Below the pieces are notes generated by a model. That model was not told the origin of the DNA, did no database searches, and was given only the letters and a program-made list of their open reading frames with translations. From Lanius collurio (lineage: Eukaryota > Chordata > Aves > Passeriformes > Laniidae), in NCBI GenBank assembly GCA_020086605.1, contig JACBWW010000051.1, forward strand, positions 514,097 through 578,096: a DNA stretch of 64,000 nucleotides, written 5' to 3'. Made by a program: the position numbers and the translations under genes. Positions 1 through 15,227 of the stretch are shown piece by piece; positions within the stretch are counted from its first letter, which is position 1; every line of letters starts with the position of its first letter.

Positions 1-3000
1 ACAGTCTCATTGTACTGGCAGCAGTCTCGAGGGGTCCTCAGCTGGCACAGAGGGTGCAAGGTCTCACTGTGCTGCTAACTTTGCAAACACTCTTGTGCAT
101 GTTTTATTAAAGAAGGTTTAGAAAGGAGAGCAATCCCTTATTGATTATTCAAATACAAGAACTTGGAAAAAAAATAATAGGTTCAGCATGGAAATGTCAG
201 GAGTGAGATGGAGTTCTGAGGACACTCGGACACTCCGACACTCCCCATAATGTGGCAGGGCAGACACACTAACTACACTGACTCTTGACATTTGTGCCAC
301 AGTCCAGGACAGACTGTTAAGGGCAGTAAGGAAAAATCTAGAAATAACATTTCTGAGCAAGGTATGTTGTACAGAGCATAGAGTGAAAGACATACGTGCA
401 TTTACTCCTACCAAGGCAAGCGGTGACAGAAAACACAGAAAAAGGCAATGACAATCAAAAATCCAAACAGCCCAGAACTGCTTTCATAGCCATAAAGGTC
501 ATGTGCCAATTTTCTGTGGGCTGACATCCTTTTAGGAAAATACTCAAGAAGAAATTTCTGGTTTGGTCATATGTATGGATACTTCACAGGACATTCAATG
601 TGTCTGGAGTTAGACACAAATCACAAGGAATTCAAGTAATCAGCATGTCTGGAAACAACATGGGAACACGAGAGGAGTCAGGTTGGTTTATAATAGATGG
701 ATAACAGCTGCAAAGTTGCTGGGCTCCCATCCTGACACTGTGGAATTTATTACCAAATTGTTGGGCTCTGAGTGCATAAAATGTGGACTTGGTGGAGCTT
801 TGAAAAAATTCTGATGCTTTAGTAATAGGTGGAATTTTACAGATATGTACAAGACTTTTTTCATTGCTCAAGAGGCCTGTGATAACCTCACCCTTCTTTT
901 ATACATGAGAAAACAAGTGGTCAGTCAGTGTTCCCCCTCTTTTGTGCACTGAACATTAATAAGCATGAATTTTATACTATATTTTATCTTATTATATCTT
1001 TATTATATTTTATTTTACATTTTATCTGGCAAGATATTAGAAATTTTTATATGTCACTCTAACAAGCTGAAAACTCAAATCATCAACATCAAGCACACAG
1101 CAAGTGAACTGGCTGGGTTCCTTTATAGCCAGATTAGAGCCATTCATGTTCAGAAAAGAGAATATTGAGAAAGGCACCAACTCCAGCAGACCACCTTTTC
1201 TCTCTTACAATACTCTGGAAGTTACAGAAGTTTTTCATTCTTTACTATCATCATTTTTCACAGATGTCTTACAGAGTATACAGACAGGTAAAAAATAGAT
1301 ATGAAATGAATAAGCCTGTCCCCTAGATGAAATATTCAACTATTAGCAAGATTTATGGAAGCACAAGCATGTGCATTCCGTAAGCCAGCATGTCTACTCT
1401 TACAAAACAAATTTCTGAGATACTTATCTGATCACACACTTCCCAAGCCCTTTTTGCACTATTTTGATCAACTTAAAATGCAAAAATATGTAATTTAGCT
1501 GCAGACAGAGAGTAAATAACACCCAATAATTTCCTCATCAAAAACTGTTGAAAATAAAGAGAACTTCTATTTAAATGTGTTTAACTAAACTGTTACATTT
1601 ATTCTGAAAACCAGACCAGTTTTAAAATTTAGTATTTATTTTTGCATTTCTTCCCCTAATTGTAATTCTGTATGGTAAAACCCTGCTATATTGACAGATC
1701 AAAAACTGTCAGTCAAGAAGGATTTCATGATGTGCACACTGAGGCACTGATGTCAAATTTAGGACAGCCACAGGACACAAGATCCCCTCGAGACAACACC
1801 AAGCACCAAACCCTGCCTTGTCCAGATGGCAGTTGGAGTAGACTGACCTCACACCTTTGACATCTACAAGTAGCCATCAAGAAAAGACTGTGCAAGTTTG
1901 TGTCTGAACAGTAAAAATCTCATTTAGCCACTTTGTCACATAGATGACAACAGAATGCTTCCATGGGTAAAACTCATCATACAGTGATGATATGTTCCCA
2001 AGAATCTGGAATACAAATGCCTTTAATAAAGACTCTGGGTATCACCACAGATCAACACTAACAGATATTATGAGAGACCAGTACACTCAGCATAAAAGAG
2101 GTACAACATACTTCAGATCGCGTGTTCCAGTTGCAACTATGATGACTTGAGATGGGAACATCACTTATACAAACCTCTTTAAAGGGTGAAAGCTTTTGAT
2201 TAACATTTATTTGATCAGATTTTAGTGAGAGATAAGGACTCTCAATCTCTTTTAGCCATATTGACTAGAAAACTACACTAACATCAGCTGTTCCCATCAC
2301 AAACAAAAATAGAACTTTAAAGTTCCACACAGGCTTTAAGAAATAACACTGTCTTATTGATAGATCTGCCTTCTGCAGACAGCTGCAATGCAGTGGACAA
2401 AATCTAAGACAGCCAAGGGGCTGAAAATAGTCCAGGTTAAAGTACACAGAGCTCCACATCAGCTCATCTGCCCTTCTTTGATTCTGTAAGAACAGATGTA
2501 CACTATCTGCTAATTATCTTCCTCTATGCAACTGACTCCGATATTTTGCTCAGATATTTTTACAGCATACTTTGATATTTTTATCATGATTGGAAAAACA
2601 ATTTAGATAAGGAAAGATCTAACTAAAAGGCTTGCCTAGTCATCATTCTCATAATTATTGAGGGCTTACATTCATCCTTCCTATGGAAGCAGTTTGCAAT
2701 CTATTCTGAACAACTCACTAGAGATGATAGCGCTTGAGCTGAGAGCTGAGCTTACTTCTTCAAAGGTCAGACACTCATGGAATAGCCACTATGCATAAGC
2801 AATTTAAGAAATTTAGATATACATTTGTAATAACATAATTATAAACCCTTAATACAATGTATTGCCCCCTTTCTTACAGACTGAGCTCTTTTTTGGCTGG
2901 TCAAGAGGCCTAATGTGTTGACTTATGAAGATGTGGAACCAACACTACTGTATTTTCAGTCCCAGCTGGAGTCTCTCTAGTTAGCTGTGTCCTGCCTTCT

Positions 3001-4176
3001 GACTAAAATACTTGCCACAATCATCCAAATAAATCCCTGAAGGTAAAAAGAACTTAAAAAAAACCCCAAACCCCAAACAAATTAAGAAACAAAATCACAT
3101 AGAACAAAGAGCTGCTCTAGATTGCTTTGTATTTAATGAAAATATGCTGCATTCCAAACCACAGTATTTGTCCTGTAAGAAAAAGAAATAACACAAAATG
3201 ACATTGTTTCTACATAACTCGACATCCTACTCATCTCTAGAGCAGCCATATTAACATCTCAGTATTCACTTACAATAACAGTTTTCTAGTCCAAGAAGAA
3301 ACAAACTCACGGTAGTAGTCAGAGGAGCTTGACTTGGTGGAATGTGCTGGCTAATGCACAAGCAAGAAAGACAGGCACCAGCCCGTTCAATAAAAGCTCA
3401 TCTTCCAACAGCAGATTTCATACCCAGAAAAAAAGTGCAGTTTTAATCAGCTTAGCGAGCTCCCTGTAAAAGCAAGTCACTCTGAGATATAAAGTATGGA
3501 AACATATTACAATGCCCGATTGATAATTTAATGTCTGGCAAAATTACAGCCATACCATTTGTAACAGGCATGTTGACCTAATTTATCAAATATCTTTTTT
3601 AAAATTCCTTAAAATCAAAAGCAGTTTGGCAGCCAGCCATAGAAAAAAAGTGTTCCTATACAGTTTCAAGGCCAAATAAGAGCTAGCTTATATGTAAATA
3701 TGTTCAAATAGGAATTCACTATTCAGTTACAAAGACCTATCCTTCAAAAAAATTGACTAAAAGTTTGTTCATGGATCACTCAGCAGCACAAATTGGCAGG
3801 AATGTGCACAATACAAATGCTACTTCTATTTGTGTCACTTTCAAGAATCCTCATCCAAGATAACGATTTTTTTTTTAAAGTATATAATATTTTAATACAT
3901 AATTTTTGTATGTAAAAATAGAAAAATTAGGTTACGGGCATTCAGATGTCACAGTCATCCTCACAGCACATTTCAAAAATTTCCCATGTTTTGCTGTGCT
4001 CATAATTCCATTACACTCATAATGAAACACACAGATACAAAAGTTAAAAACACCATTTTATTTTTTAAAGAAAGTTAACATATTTAGCAAGCACCTTGTA
4101 CTTTTAAAATGCAAGCAAGTTTCCCACATCTATACAATCAGTTCTACAGTATTATATATACACTAAATAAAGGGTC

Positions 4177-4405
4177 ATTGAAAGGGGAAAACAGGAAAAA
4201 ATGGGAAAAGGGGAAAATGGGAAAAAAATGGGAAAAGGGGAAAGAAAATGAGAAAAAGAGAAAAGACAAAAAGACGGAAACAGAGGAAAAGAGAAGAGAA
4301 AAAGAGGAAAGTGAGAAAAAGAGGAAAAGAGAGGAAAAGAGAGATAAAGAAAGCGTGGAAGAAGGAGAGAAAAAGATCAAAAGAATAAAGGAGAAAAGGA
4401 GAAAT
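4177..4405 (+). repeat. Polypurine tract (GGGAAAA/GAGAAAA-rich, ~230 bp)
   Basis: A nearly pyrimidine-free plus strand built of AAAAGGGG, ATGGGAAAA and AGAGGAAAAGAG units. In the GABRB2 transcript (minus strand) this is a long C/U-only run. The Lys/Glu/Arg-rich open frame at 4109-4495 and the Phe/Ser/Leu-rich frames on the other strand are by-products of this composition. Confidence 0.85.
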
Positions 4406-6404
4406 GGCTGTGTTGTACATAGCACACTACAGGTTAAAATGCCAATTTTGGACATATTGAGATGCCAGCTTTTCTGCCACCACAGCAAAATGTAAAACCC
4501 AGTTCTTTAATACCATCTTCCCAAAAATGAATAAAAATAGAGATAAGTAAAAGGTATTTCTTCTTGGAGAGCAACACAACTTGATAAGACATTAGGTTGA
4601 TTTTGCAGAAGAGTGTCTTGCATTTACCTATAAGGCTGTGGACCTGGCAGGACGTGAAGAAAGTTGTTCTTGAAACCTGAAAGGAAAACAATAACTAGTG
4701 CATGCGCACAGTACCATCACTTCCTATTATGCTACAGCAACATAAACAACTTACAGCATAAATGCATTGCACTTGCAGCACTTTGATGCACATCTGCTCC
4801 CCCGCACATCCCTGTTAGATATATGTGGAGAATGAGAAGTTCCTTGGCATGGATACCATGCCTAGGACAATAATGACAGAATAGAGTCACTAATGTTACT
4901 TTTTATATTACTCACATTTAGTCTGCAAAGAAAAGAAGATAGAGCAGGACTATAGGTAAAATGAAAAAAATCTATTGTTGTGCTCTTTTCCCCTTTACAG
5001 AATTTTCCCCAGGTTACAAGCATCCAGAAACAAAAAAAAAAAAAAAACCCAAAGGAATAAAATAATCCACAACCAAAAATGTAACTTACCTGTGTTTCAG
5101 TATCACTCAGGTTGTTTGTGTCACATTTTGGTGCAGATCATTCTTTCAGAAGTCAGCTGTTGAAGGGCTAATTGTTCCAGGCTGTGCTCAGCAGAAACAA
5201 ACTCTTGGCTCCTTGGAGTTCCCTGATTTTCACCAGTGGGCTCCCACATAGTCAGATTCAGGTGCCTGCTGTGCTTTTATGAAACTTGTTCTGTTAGCAG
5301 CCCACAATAGGTATGTTTACCTTGAACAAAGCTGTGTCTGATACTGGACAAATATTCACTTCTAATGTATGCTGACTGTCAAGCAACTGTTTAAGAAAAC
5401 TGGCTAAAAAGTGGTGATTTTATCAGGAAACTGATGTGTAAGTTTATGCAAAATCCACCAAATATTCAAGTAATCTACTTCCACACATCAATAAAGTGCC
5501 TGGATTCAGCAGAGTACTTGACTCCATCCATGCAATTGCACACTCCCACTGTTACAAAGTATTATTTCCAATGTCGCACAGTACCAGCTCACATTATGTC
5601 AGAGTGGAAAGGTGTGTTCTTACACATAGAGCCAAATACTGACTCTCAAATTGTTTTTTCTGTTCAGTTTTTCTGGTTTTATGTGAAATTATTGGCTGGG
5701 CTAAGGTAGCATCTCGAATTCTGACTGCAGTGACACATCAAACTACAAGATGAGACAGGCCTATATGAGAGCAAATGCACATAGCAGATTGCTCTGCAGC
5801 TGAGGAGTAGAAGTATGACATAACACAAGTTCCAAATCTCCGCATTTCCAATACAGACTGCAAAACTGACTAATTTTATCTGTGTTCTGTACCCAATAAA
5901 GAAAACTTGTATTTTTACAGTCATAGAATGTAGAGAATTGCCTTCTAAATGCATGTAACAATGAAGATTGTTACTAAGCCAAACATCATAATGAAAATTC
6001 TGATATCATTATCAAGGGGAAAAGAACCCTTTTTTTGAGAGTTTTTAAACCATAACAAGCAGTGACAGAGACACTTCAGTCTATAAAATGGGAATCGTAC
6101 CTGTGCAACTGAATAAAGAGATATGGAGCAGATTATACCACACCAGATCATACATCGAAGAAAAACTGTATAGTTAACTCTTTGTTAAATCACAGGGCTA
6201 CTTGTACAACATATTTATTCAGAGCATTGTCTTAGTATTGTCATTCTGTTACATGACTTATAACTTTTTCACAATGCAGGTCATTCAGCACTTAGTTTCT
6301 GTTTCACATCAGTAACAGCAAATACTTACTCCTCATTCTGTAAGGCAGATGTAGCAATCCTGGACAGGATAAATGAGATAGAAAACTTCAATTAAATTTC
6401 TTCA

Positions 6405-6530
6405 CTGTTATGGCCAGGCACTGGAACAGGTTGTCTGGGGAGGTTTTGCAATTTCCATCCTTGGAGGTTTCCTAGACCAGACTGGACAAAGCCCTGAGCA
6501 ACTTGGTCTGACCACAGAGCTGACCATTTT
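6405..6530 (+). repeat. CR1 LINE 3'-region fragment
   Basis: Contains the characteristic avian CR1 string: a single CACTGGAACAGGTTG start, CATCCTTGGAGGTTT, then AGACCAGACTGGACAAAGC and CTGAGCAACTTGGTCTGACC. Diverged and truncated at both ends, antisense to GABRB2. Confidence 0.75.
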
Positions 6531-9500
6531 TTTAATAGATTAGACTAAGGACTTCCTGAGGACCCTTCCATCCTGAATTATTCCTGAAGTATAAGTACAT
6601 ATTAATCTTAGTGAGTTCTCTTTCCTCATGTAAAAAGTAACAGTGAAAAAAACACACCTGAAGTATCACAAGAAAAAAAGGGGCAAAATAAACCCCAGCT
6701 TTTATAAATACAACATAAATAATAAAGACTATAACCTTTATTTCTCTCAACCACTCAGACATTCTTTCATCTATAAATGTTCATTCACAAAACATGTTTG
6801 AGGCCACTTAAGAGTAATAACAGTATTATTCATGTTTCATTTTTGCTTGGAAAATATGCATATCATGAGAAAGTTTATCTAGGAGTTAGAATTTTTCTTA
6901 CATAAAAGATATCTTGAATTCCCATCCAAATATTTTTGGACAGCATGTAAAAACACGGTGGATACTCTGAGTGGCATAGGTATCACATATTTCTAAAACT
7001 AGAATAATTTCCCTGTATAGACCTGCACACCAATGCAACATCTTAGCAAATTTGCAGTAGCACTTTCCTACATCAACTACAGTGGTGACAGCATGATGGA
7101 AGATAGAAGAATTAGCCAGAGGATAATTCCCCTAGCACTGCCAAACGTTGGATAATACAAGGCCGAATTCTTTTAAAATTAATGATTACTGTCATAAGCA
7201 ATACTAACTTTGACTTCAATACATAAACTTAAGACATAGGAAAATGGGACTGCATCCAGTAGGAGAAAGTAGCTTCTATTTGCTAAATATGGGTGGAATT
7301 TGATCAGCCTGTCTACCAGTACCAAATAACATGAGCAACTGAAAACAAAATTAACTTGTTTCACTAAGCTGTCATCATTAGCAAGGCGTGATCAAGGGAT
7401 TAAAAGATTGTAATTTTTAACATTGCTAATGCTGCTTCTAATTCAATTTCTTCTCTGTTATTCCATCAAAGTAAAATCATGTTTCCTAGGCCTGTCTTCT
7501 TGAAAGGCCAACTCTTCCTCAACTCAAATCTAATGTCATAATCAAAATTTAAGATGATCATATTATTTACTCTGGCTTCTACTTGCTGAAGAACACCCAA
7601 TGAAATTTTTTTCCTTTTCGGTGACCAGTGATGCAATATTTTGCATTTGAGTATCAGTAAGAAAAAGTAAAGAAAACTTGGAGTTTGGAAAAAAATGAAA
7701 CTAAATCATCCAAATGAAAAAAATCCAACCCTGCTGGAAAATACAGATATTTATTTTCTTTAACAAGAGCCACTGAGGAGGGTTAACCTCATATTTGAGA
7801 GATGGATCTTCAACTCCTATTCTAGAAACTTAGGCCAAATGGACCAGTATCAGTGACCTAAATACAGAGCACGCTTGCCAGTCTGGTCATTTGGCTTGCT
7901 CCTAAAACAGCAAATTGAATTCTTTTTAGAGATGGAATTTAATGAGCCTTGCTACATCTCGCCCCAGTCCAACTGTGGTCCATGGGGAAAGAAGAAATCC
8001 TACCTTTGCCACAGTGGGATAATAGTTGATCCTATTTTCTTTGTTGCTGTTGTTTTGTAAACAGGCCAAAATGGCTTGCCAAATTTCATCTGAATCCATA
8101 GTTTTGCAGTGACTCAAATATTAATTTTCTTATCTTTCCCCTGCTTAAGTAATTCAGCATTGCCTAATCAGCATTTGCAAGAGCACTAGCATTAACTGTT
8201 TGAGTCGCTTTTATCAGTGACCAAGGGCAAATACAGATCAGACTGACAACAGTCTCAAAAAAGTGTCCTCCTGCCCTCAGATGTTTCGAAAACTCATCTA
8301 AAAAATTAAATTAATTCTTCAATGTAATTGATGAACGAAAGACAACTGTAGTTATATATTGGGAAAAACCCCTCTATCTTAGGAAATAAAGTGATTGTAG
8401 AAACACAGGTAAGTAATCACTGTGTGATAGTCACAGTTTGCATTGTCATCTAAAGCAAAAGACCTGAGGTCAAGGGATTCCAGCACATGATAATTATTAC
8501 TATTTCATTAAAGCTGTAGCATGTTGACGAAACTATTTCATTTTAAAGAGGATAATAGACTGCTTGAGTAACTTGATATCATGGAGAATAAGCCATTATT
8601 AGCTTTCAGTACCACTTCTGTCCCTTACAACGAAGAACCGAACTACATGTGCACTCCAAAGAAAATAAAAAAAGTATAATCTCAGATCATACCCTACACC
8701 CTGCTAAGGTATGTAACAATATCACATGACTTTTCCAATAGCACTTTTAAGTACATATTTTTCTTGAAGATTTCACCATTTACAAGGCATTTGAAAAGAA
8801 TACTAGACCTACTGAAAAAAAACTTGCCTAAAAATATAACATTTTATTATCAAGATCCTAAAAATTAAAACAAAAAAATTAAAAAAACCAAAAATATTTA
8901 TCTTGTAAAATTCATACCTTCTCAAAACAAGACTGTAAAGTGCTAATCCATCAGCTTTCCATACTTCTACATAATTTACTTGATATAAGATTATCAGCTT
9001 TTGTTAGAAATATTTTCTTTTCTTTTGGAAAATATCTTTCTGTACTATCAGAGACGCCTTCTTGGACATGCAATTTTTTCCCCCAAACCTTAGCAAGTAT
9101 ATTTGATACTTTCTGAATATGGACTTTTTGAAAAGGGCCCTTTTCTTTTCCAATAATCCCTGTATAAAACACAAGGTTATTTTTAATATGAAAATTTTAC
9201 TCTTGTTCAAACTAAATATAAAAGGCAAAATGCATTAGAAGTTTTAAAATCACTCACATTTTGTTTCCATCTCTTTATGATTATATATGTTTTCCACAGT
9301 CAACTCTAGAATGATAAAAAATTTTAAAAAAAGCACTTAAAATAATTAATTTCTCTGTGGAAATCTCTGTTGCCGGCATGGTCTGGGCTGACAGGCACAG
9401 ATTAGATATTTGTACACTGCATTTATTCCCTTTTAGATTTCACTCCAGGTAGCTTGAAAGTATTGAGTCTGTTGCAGAACTCCTGCACAATTCTTCATTT

Positions 9501-12500
9501 GCAAACAGTACATCACCTTGTTTGTGCTATGAGAGCTCCCAGTATGCAGAGGCTGATGCAAAGATGTACTGAGATATAATGAAAAAAGGAAAATAATTTT
9601 CTCTTGCCTACCTGTATGGTAATATATCTCGGGTGTTATTTGAGCTCCAGTCTGAAAGCCCAACTTAAGTCCCCAGCTGGGTGTGGGGGCGTGTGTTATC
9701 AAAACCTTACAAACACTGGTTCACTTGTACACAGCCCACCCTGATCATATGCACTGATGGTGAGTCTAAAGTTCCTTCCCCTCTTCAGACTACCCAGAAA
9801 AAGCATCTGCTGCTGGGGATTATTTTAGCTCTTCCTGAATCATCCTATCTCCTCACTAAAGAGGAGTGTAAGGATTTCCTGTTCATTTTCAGTGTGCATT
9901 ATGCCAGTGAAATGATACCTTTTCTCTTAGCATACTTCAGATGAAATTACTGAGGACAAATAAAAAACAAGTACCTGTCCCAAGTAAGCCACACTAAAAG
10001 TTGATGGTTCCCAAATGGCAATGGACATAGGTGGAATTCATCACTGTTTGCTAAACAACCCGTGTCTCTTCTGCAAATGCAGGGCTGTACAGGTTGAATT
10101 GGCACAGAATCCAAATTAGGAGTTCTGAACATGGAGATGATGAACAAGATGAAAAAGGTGTACTTTGATAAGACCACTTTTTGCTGATAAAGGAATATCC
10201 TCTCTGCAAGGGCCATGATGCAAAAGAGACTCAGCTGAAGAGAGACAGGGGATGGAATACACATTAAGTTTAATAAAAGGAAGAAAAAAAATTAACAGCT
10301 TTTAAAATTCTAGCTGTCAGTGGCCCAAGAGTCATGTTGTTGACAGTGACGTGTTCCCATGGTATCCTCATATGCTGAACATCCCACCCCTGGGGATCGG
10401 CAGAGTTTCTTGCCTTCCATCAAACACATTCACCTCTAACCCAGAAAAAACCTTGCCTGGTCAGCTCCTGGAGTCCTACCATGTCCTGTGTGACCGGATT
10501 ACCACCCTGATCGATGGCCTGAGCAGCCATCTGCAAAGTACTCAAAGCTTCAACAAAAGGCTGCTTTGATTTCTTTTCAATGCCTTAAAATACTCGTAAA
10601 GTCACCTTGAGCACACAAAGATGACTTCTCTTTTTCTTGTTGATGAGCTTTCACAGATGATCTGATTAGAAAGTGTTTGGTACTGGGCGGCACTGCCACG
10701 GGGAGGAATGATACTCTTGACTCTGCTTTTTCCAGATTCTGTTACTGAATGGAAGTTTTTCACCTAGTGTGCTTCTCTGGTGGTTTTGTCATGAAGTAGA
10801 AAAAAAAATCTAATGATTTCTGCTCCAAACACCCCAGGCTTTCACATATATGAAATGTCCTGCAAACTATTATTTCTCACTCATGAGCAAAGCAGTCCCC
10901 TCTGCCTGTGAGTGCTTGTCCCTGGACAGTACAATCGCACGAGGAGCTCCCTGTCTGCTAAGGTTTCATTAGGGCTTCTGCAGGGCTTTGATGTGCTTCT
11001 TTAATGCCACATCTTTAATACACTATGGAAAGTGTTTCTGAGGGTATGCTTCTGAGGAGAAACTCAGTGCATTCTTGTTTGTTCCACAGCAACAAAGAAA
11101 TGGAAAAAACCATCCCAAAAAAATCCTCTTTCACAAGGCAGATTCCAAATTTTACCTCAGTACAACATAAATATAGCTAGGCCAAACACATTATGAAACA
11201 AGAGAAGAAAGAACTGAAGTAAATTTTTGTCTTTATGTGGCACCGCATAATCGAAATGGACAAAGGTCCAGATGTACCAGATGAATCTTGAATAAGTGCA
11301 TTTAAAAATATTCAGAAGAATCACAATAATTTCTGTTATGCTAGAGAATGTGCAATATGATATTTTATTAGTTTATAGGTATATGGAGTATTCATCAAAC
11401 TCCCTTGTACTTCTTATTGCCTTTGAGCTCTCACTAGTCTTATGGTTGACTGAAACATTCCTTTCAACAGTTACAATTTCAGAGAGGCAGGAAACAGGAG
11501 AAAAATAAAATTATTCTCAAGAATAATCAGAAAATCAGCAATACAAACTACAGTGGCAGAGGTAGGGTGCAGAATAGAGATTTATTTACTGAGTCAAGTC
11601 AGTATTCAACTAAAAAGAAAAAAGTTCTCTGTTGCCTGCATGTTGGGAAAATAAAAAATTAATATATAGGAAAATTCATTACCCCCTGGTATTATAACCC
11701 TGCTGTTCAGTATGCTGGAGAATAACAAAAGAAAGGGAGAAGTAGAATAGCTCAGAGTAGACCCCCTTGGATATGATAGCCCACAGGTTTAAAAGCATCT
11801 TAGCAAAACTGAATATTCAACAAGCTTCTGCCTTTAGAAGACCTCAAAGTGTAACTAGCTGTACATGGAAAAAAACCCCAGGATTTAATTTCTCAAAACT
11901 AATACTTTTTGAACTAATGGGGAATAGTCATCTCATACACTTTTGTCATCTCACTAGGACTGCCCTAGACTGGAATAGGAAAAATGCTGTCTCTTGTCTC
12001 TTAATAGATGATAATCACCCTAAGTCACGTTTTATATTTTATATACAACCCTTTTCCAGGAGAACTTCTACTTTGCAAATTAATCTAGACTGATGCAAAT
12101 CTAGGTTAACAAAAACTTTATATTGGGTACAAATTTCAGTAAACACTATGATGTGGAAAAAAAAAAAACCAACAGCTCAGGCATTTAAGAAGGCATTCAA
12201 CTCTGGCATCAGTAAGAGGATGAGGGGAGGAAAGGAAGAAAGGAAGTAGGAAGCAGAGAAAGAATGGAAAGACTTTAGAGACATTAGCATGTATTGCAAT
12301 GGGATAAAAGTCTCGCAATACAAACCAAATGACCTGACTTGACAATAACTCCTTTTTTAAACTATATTTGAACTGGATTTCATGAAAGTATTGGGTATAA
12401 GACTAAGTAAGAAAAGACAATTAATATAGATATGTAAAAGGTATGTAGGAAACTGTACTGCACTGAAAGGTCATGCTCAATACAGAGAATGACTATAAGT

Positions 12501-14834
12501 GAAGCTCTTTCCTCTTGACATTAATATTCTTTAGTATCTGGGACACTGTTTAAGGTACTAGTTATTCCTAATGAAGAACTAATGCCAGTTCTGCATTTCT
12601 CTTAACATACTCCTGCATGAAAAAGCTAAAGAAGACTGGAATATACAGTTTCATGAAATGAATTCTATGAGAAACTGAGTGTTTTCATTAAATGTGTTAT
12701 GAAGGTCCCAGGAAAGCCAGGGAAGACACTGAATAAAAAAAAAAATAAATTGTAGGCCCAAGCAGTGAGTATTAATTTCACACCTTCATAGCTATCAAAA
12801 CACTTGGGTTAGAATTTATAGAATATCTAATCACTATAAGAAAGCAGTGGTAAAACAGGCATCCAACAGGATCAATGAGGCAGGAAACCAATCTTATTCA
12901 GGCACACAGCTTAACCACCTTTTAGAAGTGATTATGACTCCAGCACCTGCATTGTATGACTCAGAAAGTTACTCTCAATTATTCACCCTGCCCATCTACC
13001 TACCTGCATTTTTGCCTGAAGTGATTCATGAAGAGTACACAGACAGGTTTTCATCAGGACAGAACAATGTTTATGAAGACCTATAATTTTCTAAAGCAGC
13101 TTGACAGTGCTTCAAAACACAATTCAAGTGTTACTTTATCCACATTCTTTAGTGGACTTTATTACTGCAATGAAAGATAGGCTGGTTACACACAGTATCC
13201 TGATTTAAATTCATTTTACCTTTGTGATGCTGCAACAGAACTCACAAATCTGCAAATGACCTCTGTTCCAGGCATCCCAGCTTCCATGGTAAATTCAACT
13301 CCTACACTTTCTATTATACAACAAGCATTAAGTTTTCATACCAAGTGATACAACAACTTTGAGATCTCAATACGTTGGTCTTCAGGATTGTTTCTTGAAA
13401 GATAAGTGATCTGCATCAAACCTCTACTCCAAATCAGATGAAAAGGACATTTCAATTTACAAGTCCCACATTCTATGTCTGAATTAGAACAAGTGCTCTC
13501 ACTGAAAAGCAGAGACACAACTTAATTTTCTGCTTTTTGTAAGGACTGATTTGACAGGTATTTCCTGTAAATACTTTCCGGAGTGGATTGTGAAAGGATG
13601 AAAGACGGGAATTTGTGAAAGTTTGTGAATCCCAATAAGACTTAGTCATCTTAGCAATGCAGAGAGATGGAAAGACCTTGTTGGCCATTTAAACAATGCT
13701 GTAAATGGAGAGAAAGGATTACCTCTGACTCTCCAGCTTCCCACCTTACACACACAACTGGAAAACAGAAAAATAAGAGGTCCTTGCTACAAAAACAATT
13801 AAAAGACACTGTTAGAGCAAAAACTTGTGCAATAAAAATCTCTGTAAGCCTGGATTATGCCAACAGTTTTCTCACACATTATAATCAGCCTAATATATAT
13901 GCTACCTATATACTGGTTGTATAATAGCTGGCTGCTGGTATGACATTCTGAATCAAATGCTATCAATGGAAATTCTATACCGAACTACAAAAAGATGCCA
14001 AACAAACTAGATTTTATCCACTCTCAGAGCAAAGTCCATCACTACATTTGCTGCTTGTGAATATCAGTATACAGAATTTTAATGATAGTCTCACTCTGCT
14101 AAATTATGCATGGAAATTATATCAGGCAACAGTGTCACAAGAATTTTAGCATATATGTAAATTCCAGTAAAATGAATGAAATTTGGACACAAATTTAAAG
14201 CATATTCTTAAATGCTTTCGCAAACACAAGTTCAGCTGTACCAAGTTCTTACTAGACTGGAGCACAAATTAAACATAGAAATCCTACATATTTCATAATA
14301 CAGAAGTTATTTTAAAAATACACATACTTGTGTACCATATATTAAAATGTGACAGTAATCTTGAAAGTGCTGATATAATCTTGATTAGAGTGTCAGTACA
14401 CTTGCAATATTGTCATTATAAAAGTGATTGTGAATCTTTTTCAGAGAAAAGAGAGGTTTACTTCACAAGTTTTATTTACATAAGAAGTTCAGTAGAGATC
14501 TAGCCATTAAATCAGTATATATAAACAGACTGTTTACATGCATTGAAATTTTATCTATAGCACAGTGGTTAAGAAAAAACCCACAAAACACCTATTTAAA
14601 CGACAATTCTAACCTCTTGCCTTCATTTATAAACGGAAACAAGCTGCCACACAGTTCAGCAGTAAGGGAGGATAAAGAACTGATAATAATCCTTTCGCTC
14701 CTCCCATGAACTCCAACAAGGCATTTGAATGAGACTTTTAAAGCTGTAAATTGTCCATCAAAACACAGAATAACTTTTGCTAATCCTTGTGCCACAAATT
14801 ACTAATCCGTCTGGAAAGTGTTTACAAGGATCTA

Positions 14835-15227
<393 letters not shown>

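Noticed and set aside
4109..4495. Lys/Glu/Arg-rich 128-codon frame and Phe/Ser-rich antisense frames
   Set aside because: Produced by the polypurine tract; no recognisable sequence outside it.
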